The translations under genes were made by a program, and so were the position numbers. The notes beneath the pieces were generated by a model that saw only the letters and a list, made by a program, of their open reading frames with translations, had not been told where the DNA came from and did no database searches. A stretch of 10,837 nucleotides of DNA from Candidatus Brocadiia bacterium (lineage in GTDB: Bacteria > Planctomycetota > MHYJ01 > WSZJ01), in assembly GCA_013360825.1 (NCBI GenBank), contig JABWAY010000131.1:1-10837 (forward strand). Reading direction: 5' to 3'. Shown piece after piece: positions 1 through 7,726 of this stretch (its first letter is position 1; each line of letters opens with the position of its first letter).

Positions 1-3000
1 CCCGCGGGGGAAGCCGCGAAGGCGCCGGAAGCGCCCCGCGGCGCCGACCTGGGGGCTGAGCGCGCGGCGGCGGACATGATGCTGGCCGGCGATTTCGACG
101 CCGCCATGCGGGAGTACGAACGCCTGATCGCCGCGCACGCCGCGGACCCGATCGCGGACTACTACTGGCAGCGGTTCATGGAGGCCGCCGACGACGCCAA
201 CGACGACGTCACGGAGGAGATCGTGCGCGCCACGGACCGGCTGCTCGCCACCCCGCTTCACCCGGTGGCCGAGGCGCACGCACGGCAGTACCGCCTGCTG
301 GTCGCGCGGGGGAAATCGAAGTTCGCGGACGCGGAACGCGAGGCGGCGGCCCTGGGGTTCGTCAGGGACTGGCTGCTCTGCGGCCCGTTCGAAAACGCGT
401 CCGAAAACGGTCTGAAGGCCGTCTACGGGCCGGAAAAGTCGCTCAACCTCGCGGAAATCCACGAGGGACTCCACGGCAGGAACGCCTGGTTCCAGAGCGC
501 CGCACGCGCGACGTTCGGCACCGTCGACCTGCAGGATCTCTTCCGCCAGAATTCCGACGTCTGCGCCTACGCGCTGGCCTTCGTGAACAGCGAGACGACG
601 CGACCGGTGGCGATCCGGCTGGGGAGCGACGGGGCGGCGAAGGTCTGGGTGAACGGGCAGCTGGCGCTGACCGCCGACGCCTACCGGCCGCCGGGGTTCG
701 ACCAGGATGCCGCGGCGGCGACGCTGGAGAAGGGCTGGAACGCGGTTCTCGTGAAGCTCTGCCAGAAGGGCGGGAACGAGGACACGGGAGGGCTGATCGA
801 CACGACCTGGGAGTTCTCGCTTCGCCTCACCGAGCCGTCCGGGAAGGTGCTGGACGGGTGGGCCGTGGCGGGGACGCTGGCGGAGGCGCGGGGGCTCGCG
901 CTTTCGGAGCGGTCGGGAGCCGCCGAGGTTCCGGTGGATCGCGGCGCGGAGGGGTGGCTCCTGGAGCGGGTGAAGGCGGACCCGGAGGATGCGGTGTCGC
1001 GCGCGAGGCTGGCGTACCTGAAACTGAAACGCCACGCGCTGGACGAGAACGACCGCGGGGCGAGGGACCTGCTGGGGGTGGCGACGCGGCTGGCGCCGGG
1101 GGAGGCGACGTTCTGGCTGTGGCTGGCGGAAGCGGAGGATGCGAAGAACCGGAAGCTTGCGGCGCTGGCGAGGGCGCGCGAGCTGGCGAAGGACTCGGCC
1201 CTGCTGGAGTGGACGGAGGGGCTGGAGCACGCGGGGCACATCGACGACCGCGCCATGGGGCATTTCCGGCGCGCCCTGGAACTCCGGCCGCGGATGGTGC
1301 TGGCGCGGACCGAGATTGCGGGGATTTACGCGCGCCGGGGCGGGCCGTGGATGATCGAGGCCAGGAAGATCTACGAGGAGATCATCCGGGAGTACCCGGA
1401 CCACGGGATCGCCAAGGCGACGCTGGCGCGGATGATGGACGCGACGCCGGGAAAGCAGACGCAGTTCTTCGAGGACAGGATCGCCTCCTGGGGGCTCGAC
1501 CAGGGGGTCCGGTCCGCCCTGATCTCGATCTACCGGAGGACCGGGGAGTTCGACAGGGCGGTCGCGCTCTGTGACGCGCGCCTGGCCCAGCAGCCGTTCG
1601 ACATCGAGGCGCACCTGACGGCGGGGGAGATTTTCGAGTCGCGCGGGATGTGGGACGAGGCGCTGCAACGCTACGCGCGGGCGCTGGAGACCGCGCCGGA
1701 AAATCTGGCGGCAATCCTGGCGAGCGCGAACGCGTGCGTCGGCGCGGGGCGGTCCGAGGAAGCGGCGGCATGGCTGAGCCGGGCGCTGTCGGTCCGGACG
1801 AACCTCGCGGATGTGGAAAAGCGGCTGCGGTCTCTTCGCCCGAAGGAAAAGGAGTTCTGGCGCGGGTACGAGGCGGACCTGGCCCCCTGGATCGAGAAGG
1901 CGAAGAACGCGAAGCGGGAGGGGGTTGAGGCGGCGACGTACGTTTACAAGGGCGACGTCGTGCTCGTGAACGAGAACGGGACCGCGAACTACTACACGCA
2001 GCAGGTCATCAAGCTCCACGACGAGACGGCCGCGCGCGAGTTCCAGAGGATCTCCGCCCTCGGCGGGAATTTCGACACCTTCACGGGAGGGCGGGCGGAG
2101 TTCAAGACGGCGCGCCGCATCCTGGCGGACGGAACGGAAGTCGAGGGGCAGCGGCGCGAGGGTTCGTGGTTCGCCGGATTCCCCAACGCCCGCGCCGGCG
2201 ACATCCTGGTGATCGAGTTCCAGATGCAGGAGACGGGGGAGCCCCGCTACAAGGGGTACTTCGGCCTCATGCTGCCGCTCCAGCCGGAGTTCCACCCGGT
2301 CACCGCCACGCGGATCACGCTGGTCCACCCGGCCTCGAAGCCGATCTTCCATGAAGCCGTGCGCTGCGACGTCAAGCCCGCGGTCTCGACGCACGACGGG
2401 CGCGTCGTGACGGTCTGGGAGGCCACCGGCCTTCCGCAGGTGACCGAGGAGCCGAACATGCCGGCCGCCTTCGAGGTCCTCCCGTACCTGCATTTCTCCA
2501 CGTTCCGGACCTGGGAGGACGTCGGGGTCTGGTTCAGCGGGCTGGTCCGCGACCGCTTTGAAGCATCCGCGGAAATCCGGGACGCGGTGAAGGAGGCGGT
2601 GAAGGGGGCGACGACGAAGCAGGAGAAGATCGAAGCGCTGTACCAGCTGATGGTGGCGCGGACGCGGTACGAGGCGCTGTCGCTCGAGAATCACGCCTAC
2701 CTGCCGTTCAAGGCGAGCGAGACGTTCGAGAGGAAGTACGGGGACTGCAAGGACACGGCGACGCTGTTCGTGACGATGATGCGGGAGGCGGGGGAGGAGG
2801 CGAACCTGGTCCTGGTCCGCACGAACGACCAGGGGGTGATCCACACGGACCTGCCCTCGATGAAGGTCTTCAATCACTGCATCGCCTGGGTCCCGGATGC
2901 CGGCGGCGGGCGGGGGATGTTCATCGACGGAACGGCGCGGTACTACGCGGCGAAGGATCTTCCCTCGATGGACCAGGGGGCGGTCGTCTTCATCGTGCGG

Positions 3001-3681
3001 TCGGACGCGAACGCGGCGGCCCAGGTCACCGAGTGGCTCCCCGCGGAGATGAACGCCCGGGACAGCAGCATCCTGGTGCGTGTGAAGCGCGACGGGAGCG
3101 CCACGATCGTCCAGAAGTCGATCATCACGGGGATGGACGCCGGGATGATCCGGCAGCGGTTCCAGGAAGGAGCGGACCGGAAGAAGGAGTTCGAGAAGTG
3201 GTACTCACGGGTTTTCGAGGGGATCCAGGTGGACTCGATCACGTTCAGCGACCTGGGGGACTACAACAAGCCGGTCGAGATGACGGCGGAGTACACGGTG
3301 CCGCGGTTTGCGCGGAAGGACGGCCGCAACCTGGTGATCCGTCCGTCCCTTTTCCCCGCGCAGCTGCTGGAGGAGTACGGGGCGAGCGCGGAGCGGATGC
3401 ACGATCTGCTGCTGGAGTTCCCGCGGACGCGGCGGGACCGGATCGTGTTCGAGCTTCCCGAGGGGTGGAAGGCCGGTCCGATTCCGCAGGGGGTCGAGAA
3501 GGACAATCCGCTCGGGGCGTTCACCTGGAAGGCGAAGGCATCGCCCGGGAAGGTCGAGGTGGAGTCGGAGATGACGATCAAGGGGGCGCGGGTGCCGAAG
3601 GGGGACTACCGGGCATTCCGCGACTTCGCCTCCGAGGTGGACCGGGTGCAGGACGAGGAGATTGTGATCGAGCCGAAGTAA
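1..3681 (+). CDS. TPR and DUF3857/transglutaminase-like protein with intact catalytic triad, 5'-partial
   Basis: The frame is open from base 1, so the true start lies upstream. The first ATG in the window (76) falls inside a TPR-like helical repeat and has no signal peptide or convincing ribosome-binding site before it. Numbering from that ATG, residues about 95-255 form a beta-sandwich-like domain with a WLLCGPFEN motif and KVWVNG at 189-194. TPR-like helices occupy about 290-590 and DUF3857 about 619-790. A transglutaminase-like core follows, with Cys891 in YGDCKD, His934 in FNHC and Asp951 in IDGT, which is the full family triad at normal spacing. A DUF3858-like beta-rich end closes the protein. 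Family members are usually exported; their substrates are unknown, and cysteine-type peptide-bond or acyl-transfer chemistry is inferred only from the core. The gene is probably co-transcribed with its downstream paralogue, 34 bases away. Confidence 0.9.
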   Translation, partial: PAGEAAKAPEAPRGADLGAERAAADMMLAGDFDAAMREYERLIAAHAADPIADYYWQRFMEAADDANDDVTEEIVRATDRLLATPLHPVAEAHARQYRLLVARGKSKFADAEREAAALGFVRDWLLCGPFENASENGLKAVYGPEKSLNLAEIHEGLHGRNAWFQSAARATFGTVDLQDLFRQNSDVCAYALAFVNSETTRPVAIRLGSDGAAKVWVNGQLALTADAYRPPGFDQDAAAATLEKGWNAVLVKLCQKGGNEDTGGLIDTTWEFSLRLTEPSGKVLDGWAVAGTLAEARGLALSERSGAAEVPVDRGAEGWLLERVKADPEDAVSRARLAYLKLKRHALDENDRGARDLLGVATRLAPGEATFWLWLAEAEDAKNRKLAALARARELAKDSALLEWTEGLEHAGHIDDRAMGHFRRALELRPRMVLARTEIAGIYARRGGPWMIEARKIYEEIIREYPDHGIAKATLARMMDATPGKQTQFFEDRIASWGLDQGVRSALISIYRRTGEFDRAVALCDARLAQQPFDIEAHLTAGEIFESRGMWDEALQRYARALETAPENLAAILASANACVGAGRSEEAAAWLSRALSVRTNLADVEKRLRSLRPKEKEFWRGYEADLAPWIEKAKNAKREGVEAATYVYKGDVVLVNENGTANYYTQQVIKLHDETAAREFQRISALGGNFDTFTGGRAEFKTARRILADGTEVEGQRREGSWFAGFPNARAGDILVIEFQMQETGEPRYKGYFGLMLPLQPEFHPVTATRITLVHPASKPIFHEAVRCDVKPAVSTHDGRVVTVWEATGLPQVTEEPNMPAAFEVLPYLHFSTFRTWEDVGVWFSGLVRDRFEASAEIRDAVKEAVKGATTKQEKIEALYQLMVARTRYEALSLENHAYLPFKASETFERKYGDCKDTATLFVTMMREAGEEANLVLVRTNDQGVIHTDLPSMKVFNHCIAWVPDAGGGRGMFIDGTARYYAAKDLPSMDQGAVVFIVRSDANAAAQVTEWLPAEMNARDSSILVRVKRDGSATIVQKSIITGMDAGMIRQRFQEGADRKKEFEKWYSRVFEGIQVDSITFSDLGDYNKPVEMTAEYTVPRFARKDGRNLVIRPSLFPAQLLEEYGASAERMHDLLLEFPRTRRDRIVFELPEGWKAGPIPQGVEKDNPLGAFTWKAKASPGKVEVESEMTIKGARVPKGDYRAFRDFASEVDRVQDEEIVIEPK

Positions 3682-3704
3682 GCGCGGACGAAACCCCGAG
3701 ATTC

Positions 3705-3708
3705 GAGG
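3705..3708 (+). promoter_or_regulatory. Ribosome-binding site (GAGG) of the second DUF3857-type gene
   Basis: GAGG lies seven bases before the ATG at 3716, a normal Shine-Dalgarno spacing. It fixes the start of the gene that follows and agrees with the signal peptide beginning at that ATG. The gap between the stop at 3681 and this ATG is only 34 bases and holds no visible promoter or terminator, so the two genes are probably one transcription unit. Confidence 0.7.
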
Positions 3709-3715
3709 CTGACGC

Positions 3716-6700
3716 ATGAGCAAGCACGCAGTGGTGCCGCTGGTCCTGGTCCTGGGTCTGCTCGCGCGGGCGGACGAATCGATTTTCTGGCTGAGCGCGG
3801 ACGAGGCGGAGAAAGCCACGGCGCGCCTGACGAGCATCCCCGAGGGACAGCGGGACGCGGCGGCGTGGACGAAGCTCGGGTGGTCGCAACTGCTTTACGC
3901 GAACGATGCGGACACGGCTCTCGAGAGTTTCCGCCGCGCGACGCAGGCGGACCCACAATCCGGGGACGCGTGGGAGGGACTGCACGCCGCGGCGACGGCG
4001 CGGCTTTCCGGCGAGGTCGGCGCCGAGGCCGTGGAGGCGCAGATCCGTGCGGAACCGGACTCCGTCCGCACCGAGGCTCTGCTGCGCGCGGGGAGGGTGC
4101 AGGACAACCTGTTTTCCGTGCGGCCGATCCCGGGAAGGATCGCGTTTGCCGAGGAGATCCTGGCGGCGACGAAGAACCCGTTCACGCAGCTCGCGCTTCG
4201 GCAGTGGCTGACGGATCTGTACCAGACGCAGCTTCAGACGGAGAAGTCCTGGGCGGCGTGGAAGGCGCAGGGGCAGGTGGCCTCGTGGCGGGCGTGCGGG
4301 TTCTTCGGCGCGACGGGAGCGGCCTGTTTCGACGACGTGCTTCCGCCGGAGCGCGAGTTCAAGCCGACGGCGGAGTATCCCGTCCTGCGCGAGGCGGCCC
4401 GGTGGGCGGCGGTCGAGTTCCGTCCCGGGGACATCGATGCGTCGGTCGCGACGCGGGGCTTCCTGAACCGGGGAACGACGTTCTACATGCGCGCGGTGCT
4501 CGACTCTCCCGCGGAGCGCGGGGCTTTCGCGCGGCTCTCGACGACGATGTCGGCGCGGGTCTGGCTGAACGGTGTCGAGGTCGGGGTCCACGACCTGATG
4601 CGCACGGACATCGCGCAGGAGAGCTGGTTCGGCGTCACGCTGTCCCGGGGGCCGAACGTCCTCCTCATCAAGTTCACCGCCCCGGGATTCTTCTACGGGT
4701 TCGACGTCACGATGCACCACGCCGACGGTCGCGCGATGACCGACCTGGCGAATCCCTCTCCGGAGACGGGCCCCGAGGTGAAACGCAACGGGCGCGAGGC
4801 GCGCGGCGGATCGGTCGACGATGCGCGGGCGATCCTCACGCGGAAAGCGGAGTCGCTCGAGTCGATGACCCTCCGCGAGGCGCTGCTCGGCGTGCAGCTC
4901 CTCCAGGCCGCGGGGCTCCACGAACAGGCCCGGACCCGGATGCAGGCCGTCTACGACCGCGCGCCGGGCTCGGCCTATGTCCAGTTCTTCCAGGCGGCCC
5001 TGATCGCCGGGGACCGGCTGATCCCGCCGGCGCGGCGCACCAACATCGCGCGGACGCACTACGAACGCGCCATCGCCCTCGACCCGCGGTTCGCCCCGGC
5101 GCTCCTCAACCTCGCCCAGGCCCGGGCCGGCGAGGATGCCGACCGCGCCGTGGAGGACCTGCAGCGGCTGCTGGAGGTGAACCCCTCGTGCGCCGACGCC
5201 TGGTCCGCCCTCGCCGCGATCTACCAGCAGCGCGGCTGGGCCGCCGAACGGCGCCTCGCCCTCGAAAAGGCCGCGGCCTCCGAACCCGGCGACCCCGCCC
5301 GCCTCGCCGCACTCGTCCGCCTCCACGCCGAAAACCTCAACTATCCGGCGGCGTTCGACGGCATCGCGCGGATCAAGTCGGAACAGGGGTACGAAGCCTA
5401 CTGGGAAGAGATCGCCCTCCTGGGCGCGGCGGGCCGGGACGAAGACCAGGCCGCCGCACTCGAGTCCTACCGCAGACACTTCCCGGGCAACAGCAGCGTC
5501 CCGGTGCAGCTCGCGGGCGTCCGCGAGCGCCAGGGAAAGACCGCCGAGGCGGAGACGCTTCTCAAGGACGCGGCCGCCCGCTGGCCCCGCGACCCGGAGC
5601 CGCTGCAGCGGCTCCTCGCCTTCTATATCGGGCAGGGAAAGACCGAGGCCGCCCGGGCCGTCATGGACCGGATTCTCGCGGAACCCGCGCGCCTCGGCGC
5701 TTATGACGAGACGACCCGGCGTTACCTGGATCACCTCATGGGCGTGGAGGACGACTGGCAGGCTCCCTGGACCGTGGACGCGCCCGCGCTCGTGAAGGCC
5801 GTCGAGAGCAGGCCGGTCGGAGCCGGGCAGACCCACTCCGTGGTCCTCCTGGACCAGCGCCTCGTCCGGTTCATCGGGCGGGATCTCAAGTGGCGCGAGG
5901 AAGAGACGCACCGCATCGTGAAGATCCTGTCCAAGTCCGGCGGGGAGAGATACGGCCAGCTGTTCCTCGGCGGCGGCGACTGGGCGCATTTCCGCCTGCG
6001 GGATCTCCATGTCTACACCCCCGACGGCCGCGTGCTGGAAATGGACGCGGTTCAGGAGGAAGGCCGGTGGCGGATGCCGGAACTCGACGCCGGGTCGATC
6101 CTCGAGTATCGCGTCACCCGCGGCGGAGGCCCGATCGGTGAGGGCCAGCTGGTGTTCCAGGCCGAGCAGTCCCCGACCTTCCGGCTCCCGAACGAACCCG
6201 TTCTCTGGAACCGGACGGTCGTCATCGTCCCCGAGGGGGCCCGACTCGAGGCCGACCTGAGAAACACCTCCGCCCCCGAAATCACGAAGTCCGGCACCTC
6301 CACCGTCTACACCTGGGAAAGCCGCGACCTTGCCGAGTGGGATCCCGAGATGTTCATGCCCCCGGCGAACGAGGTCCTCCCGAACGTCCGCTTCATCGGC
6401 GGTTCCCCCTCCTTCGCCCAGCTGGTCGAAAACCTCCGCTCCCGCGCCATCGGCGTCCCGATCGCCGCGGATGTCCGCGCAAAGGCGGCGGAGCTGACGG
6501 CCGGACTGCAGGGCGACGAGGAGAAGGCCCGGGCGATTTACACGTTCGTGGTCACGAAGATCAAGCCGGGAGGGAACGCGCTGCCCAGCCATGTGCTCGC
6601 GGACAGCGAGGGCCGGACCGACGAACTCTTCCGCGCCCTCTGCACCGCGGCCGGGCTTCCGCTCCATCCTGCGTTCGCCCGCCCGCCGCAGGGCGCCGTC

Positions 6701-7570
6701 CCGGACCACGATCCGAAGCTTCAGGTTCCGCCCTATGTGAACGCGATCTACCTCCTCCGCCTCGGTTCGGGAGACGTCTGGCTCTGGCCCTCACGCTGGA
6801 ATGCCTGGGGATCCCTTCCGAACCAGCTGTACGGCGGCGAGGCGATCGTCGTGGAAGGCCGGACCGTCTCCTTCCGGGCGCTGCCGGAGAAGACCCCCGA
6901 GGACAAGGCGATCCAGACGCATCTCCAGGTGGACCTGACCGCGGAGGCCGTGGCGGACATTTCCGGCGAGTTCCGATTCACGGAAGGTCGGGCCGCCGCG
7001 GTGCGCCAGCAGCTGGAGCAGATGCTGGGGCAGGACCGCTTCCGGAAGATCGTGGAAGGCATGACCAACCAGATCTTCCCCGGGATCACGGTCCAGAAGT
7101 CCGGCGTGACGGAGTTTGCGATCGACGCACCGGTTGCGGGCGTGACGTTTGCGGGGACCAGCACGCGGTTCGCGCAGCGGAAATCCGGGACTGACCGGAT
7201 CACATTCCGGCCGATCGCGCCCCCGCTCAAGCTGTCCGAAAGCCTGTTCCGGACGGCGGACCGGAAATTCCCGATGCGCACGTCGTTCGCGGACGGAATG
7301 ACGACGCTGACGGAAATCCGCGTGAGCCTTCCCGAGTTCACGTCGATCCAGATTCCGGAGGGGCTGCTGCTGGCGAACGAGGCGGCGAGTTACAGCCTGT
7401 CCTACCGGCTCGAGGGGCGGACGCTCACGGTCACGCGGCGCGTGGTCGGCGTCGAGACCGACCTCGCGCCGGAACGGGCGCGGGCGTTCGCGGAGATGTG
7501 CAAGCTGATCGACGATGCGGAGAAGCGGTCGGTGTCGCTCGTGGTGAAGGAAACCGGGGAGGAGAAGTAG
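3716..7570 (+). CDS. Exported TPR and DUF3857 protein with degenerate transglutaminase-like core (probable pseudoenzyme)
   Basis: The 1284-residue protein opens with a Sec-type signal peptide: Lys3-His4, hydrophobic residues 5-16, and likely cleavage after Ala17-Arg18-Ala19. A TPR-like stretch (about 45-185) precedes a beta-sandwich-like domain (about 189-345) with LPPERE and RVWLNG (281-286), matching the upstream paralogue. More TPR-like repeats follow (about 382-662), then a DUF3857-like region (about 706-902), a transglutaminase-like core (about 925-1035) and a DUF3858-like end. In the core the catalytic Cys position is Glu965 or Gly966, the His position is Asn1009, and the Asp position is Trp1024, with spacing close to that of the active paralogue. 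It should be periplasmic or surface-exposed. I infer a non-catalytic binding or scaffolding role, perhaps with its paralogue. Third-position base preference shifts from G to C in the middle of the gene. Confidence 0.9.
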   Translation: MSKHAVVPLVLVLGLLARADESIFWLSADEAEKATARLTSIPEGQRDAAAWTKLGWSQLLYANDADTALESFRRATQADPQSGDAWEGLHAAATARLSGEVGAEAVEAQIRAEPDSVRTEALLRAGRVQDNLFSVRPIPGRIAFAEEILAATKNPFTQLALRQWLTDLYQTQLQTEKSWAAWKAQGQVASWRACGFFGATGAACFDDVLPPEREFKPTAEYPVLREAARWAAVEFRPGDIDASVATRGFLNRGTTFYMRAVLDSPAERGAFARLSTTMSARVWLNGVEVGVHDLMRTDIAQESWFGVTLSRGPNVLLIKFTAPGFFYGFDVTMHHADGRAMTDLANPSPETGPEVKRNGREARGGSVDDARAILTRKAESLESMTLREALLGVQLLQAAGLHEQARTRMQAVYDRAPGSAYVQFFQAALIAGDRLIPPARRTNIARTHYERAIALDPRFAPALLNLAQARAGEDADRAVEDLQRLLEVNPSCADAWSALAAIYQQRGWAAERRLALEKAAASEPGDPARLAALVRLHAENLNYPAAFDGIARIKSEQGYEAYWEEIALLGAAGRDEDQAAALESYRRHFPGNSSVPVQLAGVRERQGKTAEAETLLKDAAARWPRDPEPLQRLLAFYIGQGKTEAARAVMDRILAEPARLGAYDETTRRYLDHLMGVEDDWQAPWTVDAPALVKAVESRPVGAGQTHSVVLLDQRLVRFIGRDLKWREEETHRIVKILSKSGGERYGQLFLGGGDWAHFRLRDLHVYTPDGRVLEMDAVQEEGRWRMPELDAGSILEYRVTRGGGPIGEGQLVFQAEQSPTFRLPNEPVLWNRTVVIVPEGARLEADLRNTSAPEITKSGTSTVYTWESRDLAEWDPEMFMPPANEVLPNVRFIGGSPSFAQLVENLRSRAIGVPIAADVRAKAAELTAGLQGDEEKARAIYTFVVTKIKPGGNALPSHVLADSEGRTDELFRALCTAAGLPLHPAFARPPQGAVPDHDPKLQVPPYVNAIYLLRLGSGDVWLWPSRWNAWGSLPNQLYGGEAIVVEGRTVSFRALPEKTPEDKAIQTHLQVDLTAEAVADISGEFRFTEGRAAAVRQQLEQMLGQDRFRKIVEGMTNQIFPGITVQKSGVTEFAIDAPVAGVTFAGTSTRFAQRKSGTDRITFRPIAPPLKLSESLFRTADRKFPMRTSFADGMTTLTEIRVSLPEFTSIQIPEGLLLANEAASYSLSYRLEGRTLTVTRRVVGVETDLAPERARAFAEMCKLIDDAEKRSVSLVVKETGEEK

Positions 7571-7594
7571 GGCGCGGAGGAACGCCCTCTGTCC

Positions 7595-7618
7595 GGCCCG
7601 GTCCCCCGGGGGCGGGCC
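7595..7618 (+). terminator. GC-rich hairpin after the DUF3857 gene pair, possible terminator
   Basis: Twenty-four bases after the TAG stop, GGCCCG-GT-CCCCC is followed directly by GGGGG-CGGGCC. This is an eleven-pair stem interrupted only by a two-base bulge; a few central bases must open to form the loop. No T-run follows, so it is not a canonical intrinsic terminator. It could still end or protect the upstream transcript, as T-poor hairpins may in high-GC genomes. It separates the gene pair from the membrane-protein gene downstream. Confidence 0.4.
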
Positions 7619-7680
7619 CGTCGGCCGCGAAGGAGTTCAGGCAGCATTCCAGGTCGCTCTCCTGTCCCGGACGGGTTTCG

Positions 7681-7709
7681 CTGGTTCCGGTCGGGGGATT
7701 CCGCATAAT
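7681..7709 (+). promoter_or_regulatory. Weak promoter-like element before the membrane-protein gene
   Basis: CATAAT at 7704-7709 matches five of six bases of the sigma-70 -10 box and is an AT-rich island in very GC-rich surroundings. At 17-base spacing the -35 region reads CTGGTT (7681-7686), a poor match to TTGACA. If used, transcription would begin about ten bases before the GTG start at 7727, giving a very short leader. The rest of the 7571-7726 gap shows only the hairpin and an orphan AAGGAG (7630-7635) with no start codon at a usable distance. Confidence 0.25.
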
Positions 7710-7715
7710 CACGCC

Positions 7716-7720
7716 GGGGA
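7716..7720 (+). promoter_or_regulatory. Weak ribosome-binding site (GGGGA) for the GTG start at 7727
   Basis: GGGGA sits six bases before GTG 7727 and could pair with the 16S tail using a G-U wobble. An in-frame TAA at 7706-7708 limits how far upstream the gene can begin, and GTG 7727 is the first usable start after it. Later in-frame starts are possible because the first 35 or so residues are basic and low in hydrophobicity. Confidence 0.45.
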
Positions 7721-7726
7721 CGTGAC

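Noticed and set aside
3865..5706. 613-codon open frame on the plus strand inside the second gene, in another frame
   Set aside because: The Arg/Gly/Ala-rich shadow product lacks hydrophobic cores, while the main frame shows a signal peptide, TPR repeats and DUF3857.
3578..6709. 1043-codon open frame on the minus strand, antisense to the second DUF3857-type gene
   Set aside because: It shares codon boundaries with the sense gene, where minus-strand stops arise only from sense TTA, CTA or TCA, codons nearly absent here. The product is Arg/Gly/Pro-rich without domains and runs across the gap between two clear sense genes.
7630..7663. AGGAG and CTCCT as a possible small stem or Shine-Dalgarno-masking structure
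   Set aside because: It has only five pairs across a 23-base loop, and no start codon sits at a usable distance after AAGGAG.
7498..7725. 75-codon open frame across the end of the second gene into the gap
   Set aside because: It is mostly a frame-shifted copy of the second gene's 3' end. It has no ribosome-binding site, and its composition is Gly/Arg-rich.
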